Positions 1 to 8,190 are shown, numbered from the stretch's first letter. The stretch: DNA of 18,019 bases from an uncultured Chloroflexota bacterium (GCA_937988705.1 CALKIA010000509.1:1-18019); one strand, 5' to 3'. Translations and numbers: made by a program. Notes: a model not told the origin generated them from the letters alone.

Positions 1-358
1 CTTGACGCCGCACCAACTGCGACCGTCCGAGTTTGCGACCGTCATCAACTACGACATCGGCCTCACCGACCTCGCCAAGTTCGTCTCCGGCGGGGATGAT
101 CAGTTACAGGCGGGCGATTTCGATGTGCCCGCCCTCGAACGCAAACTCTTGCAGTTCAAACCGCGCGTTCTCGCCTTCACCAGCAAGAACGCGGGGAGCA
201 TCTTCTATCACTCGAGGAAGATCGCACTCGGTCGCCAACCGGAACTGTTCGGGAACACGACCGTCTTTGTGCTGCCGTCGCCTTCCGGGCTGGCCATCCG
301 CTCATGGGATGTGCGGCACTGGCAAGCCGCCGCCGATTTCGCCCGCTCGCTGCTCTGA
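1..358 (+). CDS. mug: mismatch-specific uracil/thymine DNA glycosylase (Mug/TDG family), 5'-truncated
   Basis: This is the C-terminal ~118 residues of a Mug/TDG-type base-excision repair glycosylase, which removes uracil or thymine mispaired with guanine. The reading frame is open to the left edge (codons begin at base 2), so the N-terminal part carrying the catalytic GINP-type motif lies outside the window. What remains aligns from memory with E. coli Mug: an 'LTPHQLRPSEF' stretch, then 'YDIGLTDLAK' (Mug has YRCGVTKLV), a middle Lys-containing helix region, and near the end 'VFVLPSPSGLA', equivalent to the WVLPNPSGLS loop that reads the opposite strand. The stop at 356-358 faces the stop of the GH4 gene 4 bp away, and no terminator separates the two convergent genes. 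The TTG at base 2 is read as internal Leu, not a start. Family assignment is good; the exact substrate (U:G, T:G) cannot be seen. Confidence 0.85.
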   Translation, partial: LTPHQLRPSEFATVINYDIGLTDLAKFVSGGDDQLQAGDFDVPALERKLLQFKPRVLAFTSKNAGSIFYHSRKIALGRQPELFGNTTVFVLPSPSGLAIRSWDVRHWQAAADFARSLL

Positions 359-362
359 ATTA

Positions 363-1694
363 CTACTCAAACTGCGGCAGCCACGGCGTCTGCGCCGCCA
401 ACAGTTCATCGACCATGGCGTGAATCTGCGGCAGCGTACACACCGCCGCCGTGAGCGGGTCAAGCATCACGGCGTGATGCACCGCGTCGCGGTCGCCCCG
501 CAGCGCGGCTTCGACGGTCAGCTCTTGCACATTGATATTGGTTCGGTTGAGCGCGGCGAGCTGCGTCGGCAGTTTGCCCACATACGTCCCCTGCACCCCA
601 TTCCCATCCACCAGACACGGCACTTCTACGCAGCAGCCTTGCGGCAAATTGGTGATCAACCCGGTGTTCGGCACATTGCCATTGATGCGCGTCGGCTGGC
701 GCGTGACCACTGCTTCGAGGATCGCCGCACCGTATTCATGTGTTCGCTCAGTTGGCGCGGGCTTTGTCCCGTCGATCAGTTGGTTGAATTCCTGCTCTGC
801 CGAGTCGATCCGTTCCAGACAGTGGCGCAGATACCCGCCCGTTTGGCCGAAGTCGAACCAGCTGTCGCCTGGATTCGTGAAGCGCGGCACGAGATCGTTG
901 GTGATTTGCGCGGCGGATTTGCGGTAATACGGCGCGTATTCGCTGGCATGGCCCGACGATTCGGTGACGAAGTAGCCCAGATATTTCATCATTTCACCGC
1001 GCACGGGTTCTTCGCTGATCACGTCCGCGCGGTCAAGCGCCGCCCAGATACGCGGGTACAAGTCTTCCGTGCCCCGGCGAAACTCCAGAAAAAACGACTG
1101 ATGATTGATTCCCGCACACAAATACGTGACCTCGTCATACGGCACGCCGATCCAACGCGCTAACATTTCGGATGTTCCCTGAACGCTGTGACACAGCCCA
1201 ACGTGCGGTCGTCCCGCACCTGCCGCCACCGCCCAGCAGTTGATCGCCATCGGGTTCACGTAATTTAGCAGCAGCGCATCCGGCGCGAGGTCGTCCATGT
1301 CTTGGCAGAGATCGAGCAGCACCGGGATCGTCCGCAGACCGCGAAACACGCCGCCGGGGCCGAGCGTATCGCCGACGCACTGCCCAACGCCATACTTGAG
1401 TGGAATATCGATGTCGAGCTGATACGCGTCCAGCCCGCCCTGCTGAAAGGTCGTGATCACAAACTGTGCGTCCTTGACCGCCGATCGCTGATCCAGCGTG
1501 GCTTCGACTGTGGCAGTCAGCCCACGCTGATCAATCAGTGCCTGCACGAGGCGGCGGCTGCGTTCCAGACGCAACGCGTCGATATCCATCAGTGTGATGG
1601 TCGCGTCCTGCAAGGCGGGCGTCAGCAGAATATCGCTGCACAGGTTGCGCGTGAACACAATGCTGCCCGCGCCGATAAAGGTAATTTTCGTCAT
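363..1694 (-). CDS. GH4 family NAD+-dependent alpha-glycosidase (alpha-galactosidase/alpha-glucosidase type)
   Basis: This 443-residue cytoplasmic enzyme belongs to glycoside hydrolase family 4, whose members cleave alpha-glycosides by a redox-elimination mechanism using NAD+ and a divalent metal. The N-terminal Rossmann motif is 'ITFIGAGS' (residues 4-11). The MelA-like signature 'VGDTLGPGGVFRGLRTIP' is at about 107-124, 'LNYVNPMA' at 143-150, and the presumed metal ligands are Cys168 in 'CHSVQG' and His198 in 'GINH'. I chose the ATG at 1694 because homology begins there; the frame stays open to 1784, but those extra codons overlap the upstream dhaM gene and have no family character. The gene lies 58 bp after dhaM on the same strand with no visible terminator, so it is probably the last gene of the dha operon. 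Substrate (galactoside, glucoside or glucuronide) cannot be settled from sequence. Confidence 0.9.
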   Translation of the reverse strand: MTKITFIGAGSIVFTRNLCSDILLTPALQDATITLMDIDALRLERSRRLVQALIDQRGLTATVEATLDQRSAVKDAQFVITTFQQGGLDAYQLDIDIPLKYGVGQCVGDTLGPGGVFRGLRTIPVLLDLCQDMDDLAPDALLLNYVNPMAINCWAVAAGAGRPHVGLCHSVQGTSEMLARWIGVPYDEVTYLCAGINHQSFFLEFRRGTEDLYPRIWAALDRADVISEEPVRGEMMKYLGYFVTESSGHASEYAPYYRKSAAQITNDLVPRFTNPGDSWFDFGQTGGYLRHCLERIDSAEQEFNQLIDGTKPAPTERTHEYGAAILEAVVTRQPTRINGNVPNTGLITNLPQGCCVEVPCLVDGNGVQGTYVGKLPTQLAALNRTNINVQELTVEAALRGDRDAVHHAVMLDPLTAAVCTLPQIHAMVDELLAAQTPWLPQFE

Positions 1695-1752
1695 GGCTTG
1701 TCTCAAACTTTCGCATGGAGTAGCAAATTGTTTTGCTCTCGCCGAGAGCGGT

Positions 1753-4206
1753 TCACGCGGATTGTCCATCCAGATAGGCTTCAACCTGCGCCGCGGTGGG
1801 CAGCGTCAGCACGTGCGCGGCGACCGCTTGCGCCGCAGTGTAATCCGTTTCGCGGATGATTGTCTTGACCGCCGGAATCGCGGGCGCGTTCATGCTCAGT
1901 TCGTCCACGCCGAGGCCGAGCAGCACGCGGGTGAGGCGCGGATCGCCCGCCATCTCGCCGCACACGCCGACCCATTTGCCGCGCGCGTGCGCCGCCCTGA
2001 CCACCTGCTGAATCGTCCGCAGCAGCGCGGGTTGAAATGGCGACACTAACGCGTTGACATGCGCATTGCCCCGATCCGCCGCCATGAGATACTGCGTCAA
2101 ATCGTTCGTGCCGAGGCTGAAGAAATCGACATGGTCGGCCAGCACATCCGCCAGCAGCGCGGCGGACGGCACTTCGATCATGATCCCGACTTCCATCTGA
2201 GGGTCGAACGGGATTGCCTCGCGGGTGAGCTGCGTCTGCACCGCGCGCACCAGTTCACGCGCAGTTTGAACTTCTTCCAGTGTGCCCACCATCGGGAACA
2301 TCACTTTGAGGGGGTGCTGCGCGCTCACGCGGCAGATCGCGCGGAGCTGCGTCTCCGCCAGTTCCGGTCGCTCCAGCCAGCAGCGAATGCCGCGATACCC
2401 GAGAAACGGATTATCTTCGCGCGGCAATTTGAGATACGCGATGGGCTTATCGCCGCCCACATCCAGCGTCCGAATGATCACCGAGCCGCCGTGCACGTTC
2501 TCCGCCGCTGTCGTGTAGGCCTGCACCTGCTCCGCCTCGCTCGGCGGAAGCGTATGGCTCATAAACAGCAGTTCAGTCCGGAATACCCCCACGCCGTCTG
2601 CGCCCGCCTCCGCCACGCTGACGGCGTCGGCGGCACTCCCAATATTGGCCGCCACCTCAATCCGTCGCCCATCCGGTGTGATGGCCAGCTGCTGCCCCAC
2701 CGCGCGCTGTCGCCGCTGCTCCAGGCGCTGCTGCTCAATCGTGCGACAGGCCGCCGCGATCTGTTCGGCGGTCGGATGTGGCAGGATCCAGCCTTTGTCG
2801 CCGTCCACAATCACCGTCTGCCCGCTCGTGAGCATCGAGTACGCCGTACCGAGGCCAACCACGGCCGGCAGCGCCAGCCCCCGCGCGATAATCGCCATGT
2901 GTGAAGTCGCGCCACCATGCTGGGTGACGATGCCGCGCACCTCATCCCGATTCAACTGTGCCGCTTCCGAAGGTGACAAATCGGGCGCGGCGAGAATGCT
3001 CCCTGCAGGCACATGAATCGCCGCGGCGGTTTCGGGTGCCAGTTGGCGCAGCACTCGCCGCCCCACGTCGAAGATATCCGCCGAGCGCCAGCGCAGCACC
3101 GCGTTCCCAGTATCTCGGTAGCGCGCCGCCAAAGCTTCGATTGCGTGCCACCACGCGTATTCCGCGCTGCACTGCTGCTGCTTGATCTGATCCTGGGCGG
3201 CGCGCAGCAAATCCTCGTCCCGCAGCATCAAGCTCTGCGCCTGAAAGATCGCGCCCGCCTCAGACCGGCGGCTCAGCACATCCAGTTCGACCCGGGCGGA
3301 GCTGAGCGCATCGGTGAGCCGCACTTGCTCGCCCGCCGGATCAGCGCTCCGGCCCGTGGGCAGATCGGGGCGCGTATCGTCCAGCAGATAGATTTGCCCG
3401 ACGGCTAATCCCGGCGCGGCGCTGACTCCTGCCAGCACGGCGACGGGCCGCTTGGCCTGAACCGTAATTACTGGGTGCGGTGCTTCCACATCTCGATCCC
3501 CGAAGTTGTCCTTTGCCAACTGCTGGATCGCGTCCAGCACAGCCCGCGCATCCGTCCCTTGCGCCGTGAATTCGAGTTCATCGCCTTGCCGGACATCGAG
3601 CAATGCCACCGCGTTGATCTGGCGCGCGCTGGCCTCCCGCTCACCTTTGCGAAGGGTCACTTCGGCGGCATACTGCCCGACCAGACTGACCAACCGCGCC
3701 GCCGGACGCGCATGCAAACCGAGGCGATTCGGGACGGGCACCGTCAAGTGGAGCGCGGGCACGGACGCAGGCATTGGTATCGCTGTTGGGGCAGCAGACG
3801 GCGTCAGATGCTGCTGTTTCGCCGCCAACCCGCCGCGCGCCGCTGCCAGCACCTGCTCAAGCGGGCTGCCAACGCTCGCTTGCACGGCGGCGCTCAACGC
3901 TCCTTCGACGAACGGCGCAGCGGAGAGATGAATGTGAGGAAGCCACTCGGTATCTACCAGTTCGAGCGCGGTTTCGGCGCTCAACACCGCGCTGCCGAGA
4001 TCCATGAGCACAATGACGCCGTCCGGGCTGTACACCGCGCTGATCGCCTCAGCCACTTTGATCACGTCCGTACCGATGGGGTTATCGGGATCATCGACCC
4101 CGCCCGCTACAGCAATCGGCACTCGCTCCTGTGTCATCTGCTTGATCAAGGCCCGCACGCCGTCAGCCAGCGCCGCACTATGGGAAACAAGGACGAGTCC
4201 GATCAT
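1753..4206 (-). CDS. dhaM: DhaM IIA - HPr - full-length Enzyme I fusion, PEP:dihydroxyacetone kinase phosphoryl donor
   Basis: This 817-residue cytoplasmic protein carries phosphate from PEP to the ADP bound on DhaL. Residues 1-~130 are a mannose-type IIA domain of the DhaM kind with active His9 ('VLVSHSA'). Residues ~153-235 are HPr with His165 in 'RLGLHARPAA'. The rest (~255-817) is Enzyme I: phospho-His436 in 'GGATSHMAII', the PEP-binding barrel with 'VGGDKPIAYLKLP' (~583) and 'GVFRTELLFM' (~540), and catalytic Cys749 in 'GVCGEMAGDP'. E. coli DhaM carries only a truncated Enzyme I (about 470 residues in all), whereas this protein keeps the whole PEP-utilising C-terminal domain. The HPr part has Gln-Ile where Gram-positive HPr carries the regulatory Ser46, so HPrK control looks unlikely (inference). 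The gene starts 9 nt after dhaL and is followed 58 nt later by the GH4 gene. Domain calls are firm. Confidence 0.95.
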   Translation of the reverse strand: MIGLVLVSHSAALADGVRALIKQMTQERVPIAVAGGVDDPDNPIGTDVIKVAEAISAVYSPDGVIVLMDLGSAVLSAETALELVDTEWLPHIHLSAAPFVEGALSAAVQASVGSPLEQVLAAARGGLAAKQQHLTPSAAPTAIPMPASVPALHLTVPVPNRLGLHARPAARLVSLVGQYAAEVTLRKGEREASARQINAVALLDVRQGDELEFTAQGTDARAVLDAIQQLAKDNFGDRDVEAPHPVITVQAKRPVAVLAGVSAAPGLAVGQIYLLDDTRPDLPTGRSADPAGEQVRLTDALSSARVELDVLSRRSEAGAIFQAQSLMLRDEDLLRAAQDQIKQQQCSAEYAWWHAIEALAARYRDTGNAVLRWRSADIFDVGRRVLRQLAPETAAAIHVPAGSILAAPDLSPSEAAQLNRDEVRGIVTQHGGATSHMAIIARGLALPAVVGLGTAYSMLTSGQTVIVDGDKGWILPHPTAEQIAAACRTIEQQRLEQRRQRAVGQQLAITPDGRRIEVAANIGSAADAVSVAEAGADGVGVFRTELLFMSHTLPPSEAEQVQAYTTAAENVHGGSVIIRTLDVGGDKPIAYLKLPREDNPFLGYRGIRCWLERPELAETQLRAICRVSAQHPLKVMFPMVGTLEEVQTARELVRAVQTQLTREAIPFDPQMEVGIMIEVPSAALLADVLADHVDFFSLGTNDLTQYLMAADRGNAHVNALVSPFQPALLRTIQQVVRAAHARGKWVGVCGEMAGDPRLTRVLLGLGVDELSMNAPAIPAVKTIIRETDYTAAQAVAAHVLTLPTAAQVEAYLDGQSA

Positions 4207-4215
4207 GGCGTGGGA

Positions 4216-4854
4216 TTAGCCCTTCACGGCGTCGCAGAGTGCCGCCAAGAGAAAATAGACGGAGGTTGCGCCGGGGTCTTGATGCCCGATGCTGCGTTCA
4301 CCGAGATAGCTGGCGCGTCCCTTGCGGGCTTGCAGCGGAATCGTCGCCTGCATGCCTGCTTCGGCGGCATGCACGCATGCGTCCAGCGCCGCGACTAAGT
4401 CCGCGCCTTGATCCAGACTGGTTTTAAGCGCCTGTGCTGCGGGCAGCAAAGCATCGATCATCGTCTTGTCGCCCGGCTCGGCGCGCCCGCGCTGCACGAC
4501 CCCCTCAATCCCCGCCGTGAGCAGCGCATGCAGATCAGCACCGTCAAGTTCGCTTTTGCCGGCCACTGCGGCACTCGCCCGCAGGAAGAACGTGCCATAG
4601 AGCGGGCCGCTCGCGCCGCCCACCGTCGCCATGAGCGTCATGCTCGCCCCCTTGAGCAGCGTGCTGCTGTCCGCGTTGTTGGCGGCAGGAGGCAGCTTTT
4701 CGACCACTTTGGCGAAACCGCGCGCCATATTCGTGCCGTGATCCGCGTCACCGATCGGTGAGTCGAGGTCACTCAGATAGCCCTTCTGGGCTGCAAAGGT
4801 CTGCGCGCTGCGTTCCAGCCAGGCGCGGATGTGCTGTGCTGTGATCATCGCCAT
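4216..4854 (-). CDS. dhaL: dihydroxyacetone kinase ADP-binding subunit DhaL
   Basis: This 212-residue subunit holds ADP as a cofactor, receives phosphate from DhaM, and passes it to dihydroxyacetone bound on DhaK. The metal/nucleotide motif 'DSPIGDADHGTN' places acidic residues at Asp31, Asp36 and Asp38, close to E. coli Asp30/35/37. 'GGASGPLYGTFF' (~79-90), 'PGDKTMIDALLPA' (~127-139) and 'RKGRASYLGERSIGHQDPGATS' near the C terminus are all typical of the family. The ATG at 4854 lies 3 nt after the dhaK stop, which suggests translational coupling; an in-frame ATG at 4848 is an alternative start. Length is normal for DhaL. Pairing with a DhaM gene immediately downstream shows that this is the PEP-dependent and not the ATP-dependent type of kinase. 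Confidence 0.95.
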   Translation of the reverse strand: MAMITAQHIRAWLERSAQTFAAQKGYLSDLDSPIGDADHGTNMARGFAKVVEKLPPAANNADSSTLLKGASMTLMATVGGASGPLYGTFFLRASAAVAGKSELDGADLHALLTAGIEGVVQRGRAEPGDKTMIDALLPAAQALKTSLDQGADLVAALDACVHAAEAGMQATIPLQARKGRASYLGERSIGHQDPGATSVYFLLAALCDAVKG

Positions 4855-4857
4855 CGC

Positions 4858-5928
4858 TCAGACACCCCAGCGCAATCCCGGCGTCTTAACGGGTGCATCC
4901 CACAGGCTGAGGATTTCCGCGTCGGCTTTCACCAGCGTAATCGAGAAGCCCTGCATTTCCAGCGAGGTGATGTATGGGCCGATCAGGTTGCGCGCAATGG
5001 TGATGCCCCGTGCCGCGCAGATCTCCGTCAGTTTGCGGTACACGCCATACAGCTCGGACAGCGGCGTGCCGCCCATGCTGTTGACGAACGCAATCACCTG
5101 ATCGCCCGCAGCGAACGGCGCATCGACTTCGTCGCGTTCCAGCCATGCCCCAGTGGTGCGATTCCATTCGCGCAGCACCCGACGGTACGGCGGATCGTCC
5201 AGAATGCCCGCCGCCAGCGTCGTCGTCAACTCATCGACCGGGCGCAGCGTTTCGCGATATTGACCGGGTTCGCCATGAATGCCAATGCCAATTTCGACTT
5301 CATCCGCACCCAGTTCAAAGGTCGGCTTGCCTGCCGCGGGGACAGTGCAGGAGGTCAGCGCCATGCCCATCGACCGCCCGCAGCGGTTGACCTTGCGCGC
5401 CAGTTCGGCACAGCGGTCGAGGTCGTAGCCCGCTTCCGCCGCCGCCCCAACAATTTTCTCGAGGATCACGGTCGTGCCGACGCCACGTCGCCCAGCCGTA
5501 AACAGGCTGTTCTTCACCGCGACATCGTCATCGACCAGTACGGTCTGTACCTTGATGCCGTCGGCATGTACCATTTCCGCGGCCATCTCAAAGTTGAGCA
5601 CATCGCCCGTGTAATTTTTGATGATGAACAGCACGCCCGGTTCACCTGCGACCGCGCACGCCGCCTCGTACATCTGATCGGGCGTTGGCGAAGTGAAGAC
5701 TTCGCCGGGACACGCAGCCGTCAGCATCCCCGGCCCAACAAACCCGCCGTGCATTGGCTCGTGTCCGCTGCCTCCCCCCGAAATCACCGCGACTCGGTCG
5801 CTGAGCGGCGCATCCGCCCGGATGATGTATTTCGGTTCCAGGTTGATCTTGAGTTCCGGATGAGCCAGCGCCATCCCCTGCAATTGTTCGACGATGACAT
5901 TCTCAACCGCATTCATAAGCTTTTTCAT
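4858..5928 (-). CDS. dhaK: dihydroxyacetone kinase substrate-binding subunit DhaK
   Basis: This 356-residue subunit binds dihydroxyacetone covalently and positions it for phosphorylation to dihydroxyacetone phosphate, which enters glycolysis. The expected residues are in place: 'SGGGSGHEPMHGG' with His56, 'NYTGDVLNF' with Asp109, and 'GIGIHGEPG' with His218, the residue that forms the hemiaminal with substrate. The spacing matches the E. coli enzyme closely. I start the protein at the ATG at 5928 because homology begins at 'MKKLMNAVE' and an AAGGAA ribosome site lies about 8 nt upstream; the frame stays open to 6009, but those codons run through the leader, which holds an inverted repeat. First gene of dhaK-dhaL-dhaM-GH4. 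Related kinases for erythrulose or other ketoses exist, so dihydroxyacetone is the likely but not proven substrate. Confidence 0.95.
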   Translation of the reverse strand: MKKLMNAVENVIVEQLQGMALAHPELKINLEPKYIIRADAPLSDRVAVISGGGSGHEPMHGGFVGPGMLTAACPGEVFTSPTPDQMYEAACAVAGEPGVLFIIKNYTGDVLNFEMAAEMVHADGIKVQTVLVDDDVAVKNSLFTAGRRGVGTTVILEKIVGAAAEAGYDLDRCAELARKVNRCGRSMGMALTSCTVPAAGKPTFELGADEVEIGIGIHGEPGQYRETLRPVDELTTTLAAGILDDPPYRRVLREWNRTTGAWLERDEVDAPFAAGDQVIAFVNSMGGTPLSELYGVYRKLTEICAARGITIARNLIGPYITSLEMQGFSITLVKADAEILSLWDAPVKTPGLRWGV

Positions 5929-5965
5929 GGCTGCGTTCCTTCGGCAAAAAGCACATATTCTTAGC

Positions 5966-6007
5966 GTTTGAGCAAGACCGCTGGCGTGCTGGCAGGTTCG
6001 CTCAAAC
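5966..6007 (-). promoter_or_regulatory. inverted repeat in the dhaK leader (possible operator or leader hairpin)
   Basis: GTTTGAGC at 5966-5973 and its exact complement GCTCAAAC at 6000-6007 are separated by 26 nt. The pair lies just downstream of the predicted start of transcription (about 6017 on the minus strand) and about 40 nt before the dhaK start codon, where a repressor dyad or an RNA hairpin could act. No regulator gene is adjacent. Role is inferred only from position and symmetry. Confidence 0.4.
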
Positions 6008-6023
6008 ACGGGTCTGTAGGGGG

Positions 6024-6032
6024 ATTATAGCA
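6024..6032 (-). promoter_or_regulatory. extended -10 promoter of the dhaK-dhaL-dhaM-GH4 operon
   Basis: On the minus strand the sequence reads TGCTATAAT, a perfect TATAAT with an extended TGn element. No good -35 is found 16-18 bp upstream (candidates read ATGCGC or similar), which is common for extended -10 promoters. Transcription would start near 6017, giving a leader of about 90 nt before dhaK. Confidence 0.6.
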
Positions 6033-6057
6033 CCGGTCCGACGGGAGCGCATGGAAA

Positions 6058-6129
6058 GCTGGGAGACGCCGCGCAGCATTCCCAGCCGATTGAAAAGACT
6101 AACAACAGCTCGGAAGCCCTCTGCGCGGC
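6058..6129 (-). terminator. overlapping inverted repeats after the GH32 gene (probable transcript end)
   Basis: In the gap after the GH32 stop, a 9-bp arm at 6121-6129 (CTGCGCGGC on plus) pairs with 6068-6076 (GCCGCGCAG). A 7-bp arm at 6080-6086 pairs with 6058-6064 (TCCCAGC/GCTGGGA). The two pairings overlap and could exclude one another. There is no clean T-run right after either stem on the minus strand, so this is at best a non-canonical terminator for GH32 or a structured spacer upstream of the dha promoter. Confidence 0.3.
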
Positions 6130-6144
6130 ACAAGCTTTACGGCA

Positions 6145-8145
6145 CTAACCCGCTGACGGATTGTTTCCCCAGATTGACGCCAGCTCCCACGCCTGTAAGC
6201 GCGTCAACTGTGCCTGTCCGCCCTCGGCGAACAGTTCGATCCCGGTGCTGGTCGCAGTGGGGAACATGACCGCAGACAGCGACACTTCGCCATCATTGGC
6301 GAACACTTCCACCGACGATTGGTCGACATAGATGTGCAGGCGAATGACGCCAGCCTGCGGCAGCAGAGGCGCGATTACATACTTCGCGAAGTCCGGGATG
6401 ACACTGCCGTTTTCCGGGCGCGTACGGTCAAGGAACAGATTGCCCGTCCGGGCGTCATAGCCGACTGTGAGACTCTGCCGCCCAGCGACGGCCAACCGCA
6501 GCCCAAAACGCGCTTGCGGATCGGTGACGGCAAATTCGGCGTCGATCTCGTAGGTGTTGCGCGTCGGCGTGAATTCGGTCAGCGGCCGCGCGCCATCCAG
6601 CGCCACCGTGGCCACTTCGACGGGGTCACCGCGCAGTGCCGCGAACGCCGGAATCGGTCGCTGAAAGATCCGCAGCCCGCCCGCCGTTGAGCGCAGTTCG
6701 ATTTCGCGCGGCAGCGCCAGCACGCCTTTGCCCCACGTGGTGGGCACCCAGCGCGCATACTCCCAGTTTCCCAACCAGCCCATCAGCACGGTGCGATCTT
6801 CGATCCCATCATAATCACGATACGCGCGCACGGCATAATAATCCGGTCCGTAGTCCAGCCAGTTCGCGTGTTCGCGCCCCGTTTCCATCAGCACATCTGA
6901 GAATAGGATGTGATCGACGTTGAGAAAGCCTGCATCCGCCGCCGTGACAGCGTCCACGATCTGGATCTGCGCGGTCTGCCCGTTGAACTCGGCCACATCC
7001 CAGCCGACCCAGCGCATCAGATAGTCGCCTGCACCGGTAGCGCTGCGCACCACCTCGCCGTTGACCAGTAGATTCACGACCGCCTGTTCGTCATAGTCGC
7101 CGCCTGCCAGCAGGAAGTTAATCGCGCTGTGCTCAATGGTAAACATGGTGGAGGTGATGGTGGACTGCCCCGTAAATCCCAAGGGCGCCGCTGGTATGAA
7201 CGTGCTGAGGAAGCGCGTTCCAAGCAAACCAGTCACGCGGTACAGGCCGAGGTTCAGGGTATCTCCCACGTTGATCGCGTCGCCGTTGACCGTCCAGCCG
7301 TCGGGGAGTCCCGCCTCGAAATCAGCGAAGATCGTGCCGGGCAGACCGTCGCCGCGCAGCAAATACCCATTCGCCTCAGGATCGAGCGTGAACTGCGTAC
7401 CGTCCCAGTCGCCGATAAAGTACTGCACCGTGTTCGGTCCACGGCCACACAGGAGCACCCAGCGCGTGTTATTCGGGTCGCCATCGACGGGCAGTTGGAA
7501 CAGATCCGGCACTTCCCACCACTCTGACCGCGCGCCTACCGGGCCAAAATCGCTGAGGTGCTCCCAGTGCTGCAAGTCCGGCGAGGCGTAGAAGCTGACC
7601 TTGTGTCGGGCGGGCAGCGCAATGACCATTAGCCAGCGCTGATTTTCCTCGTCCCACCACACCTGCGGGTCGCGAAAGAACTGTTCACCCGTGTCGAGGA
7701 CCGGATTTCCGTCGAAATACTCGAAGATCGTCGCATCGTGACTGATCGACAGCCCTTGCGCTTCTTCCTCAGTGGCGCGGTCGTGCATGGTGTAGATCGC
7801 GATCAGCGGCACATCGTCGCCTTGGGCGAACCCGGCCGTATTCTGTTCATCGACCACCACTGAACCGGAGAAATAATCAAACGAGCCGTCCCCGCCGACC
7901 ATCGGGCGGGGCTGTTCCTCCCAATGCACGAGATCGGGTGATACGGCGTGTCCCCACCAGAACACGTGATACAGGTTGTTGTAGCGGATCATCCCGTTGG
8001 GGTCGCCCAACCAGCCCACGCTGGCGGAGAAGTGATACTGCGGGCGGTAAGGTTCGGTGTAGTCGGTTTGCGCGGAGACGCCGCGCGTCGTCCACGTGGT
8101 GAGTCCCAGCAGAACCAACAGATTCAACAGCAGCAGCCAGCGCAT
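6145..8145 (-). CDS. secreted GH32 fructan/sucrose hydrolase with internal beta-sandwich insert
   Basis: This is a five-bladed beta-propeller hydrolase for beta-fructosides (levan, inulin or sucrose), exported by an N-terminal signal peptide with likely cleavage after 'GVSA'. Numbering from the upstream TTG at 8163, the nucleophile is Asp54 in 'WLGDPNG', the stabiliser Asp165 in 'FRDP', and the acid/base Glu217 in 'WWEVPDLF'. Residues ~278-425 ('FADFEAGLPDGWTVNGDA' to 'LNVDHILFSD') form an extra beta-rich module between propeller blades, before 'WLDYGPDYYA'. A C-terminal beta-sandwich (about 500-660) follows. The first blade is short: 'YHVFWWGHAVS' lacks the usual ~12-15 residues with the FQ..NP motif. 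I chose ATG 8145 because AGGGGAG lies 8 nt before it; ATG 8151 would be only 2 nt from that site. Exo-levanase or inulinase is likeliest; exact substrate unknown. Confidence 0.9.
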   Translation of the reverse strand: MRWLLLLNLLVLLGLTTWTTRGVSAQTDYTEPYRPQYHFSASVGWLGDPNGMIRYNNLYHVFWWGHAVSPDLVHWEEQPRPMVGGDGSFDYFSGSVVVDEQNTAGFAQGDDVPLIAIYTMHDRATEEEAQGLSISHDATIFEYFDGNPVLDTGEQFFRDPQVWWDEENQRWLMVIALPARHKVSFYASPDLQHWEHLSDFGPVGARSEWWEVPDLFQLPVDGDPNNTRWVLLCGRGPNTVQYFIGDWDGTQFTLDPEANGYLLRGDGLPGTIFADFEAGLPDGWTVNGDAINVGDTLNLGLYRVTGLLGTRFLSTFIPAAPLGFTGQSTITSTMFTIEHSAINFLLAGGDYDEQAVVNLLVNGEVVRSATGAGDYLMRWVGWDVAEFNGQTAQIQIVDAVTAADAGFLNVDHILFSDVLMETGREHANWLDYGPDYYAVRAYRDYDGIEDRTVLMGWLGNWEYARWVPTTWGKGVLALPREIELRSTAGGLRIFQRPIPAFAALRGDPVEVATVALDGARPLTEFTPTRNTYEIDAEFAVTDPQARFGLRLAVAGRQSLTVGYDARTGNLFLDRTRPENGSVIPDFAKYVIAPLLPQAGVIRLHIYVDQSSVEVFANDGEVSLSAVMFPTATSTGIELFAEGGQAQLTRLQAWELASIWGNNPSAG

Positions 8146-8190
8146 CGCCATGTCTCCCCTCAAGCAGACGGACCGATCTCATGGCTGGCG

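Noticed and set aside
33..1163. Long plus-strand frame across the glycosylase and GH4 genes
   Set aside because: Arg/Pro/His-rich translation without family motifs, opposite two genes with clear domains.
3475..4398. Plus-strand frame opposite dhaM and dhaL
   Set aside because: Antisense shadow of conserved PTS domains; no ribosome site or recognisable motif.
4831..5964. 377-codon plus-strand frame opposite dhaK
   Set aside because: Mirror of the dhaK codon pattern in GC-rich DNA; the DhaK catalytic residues prove the minus strand.
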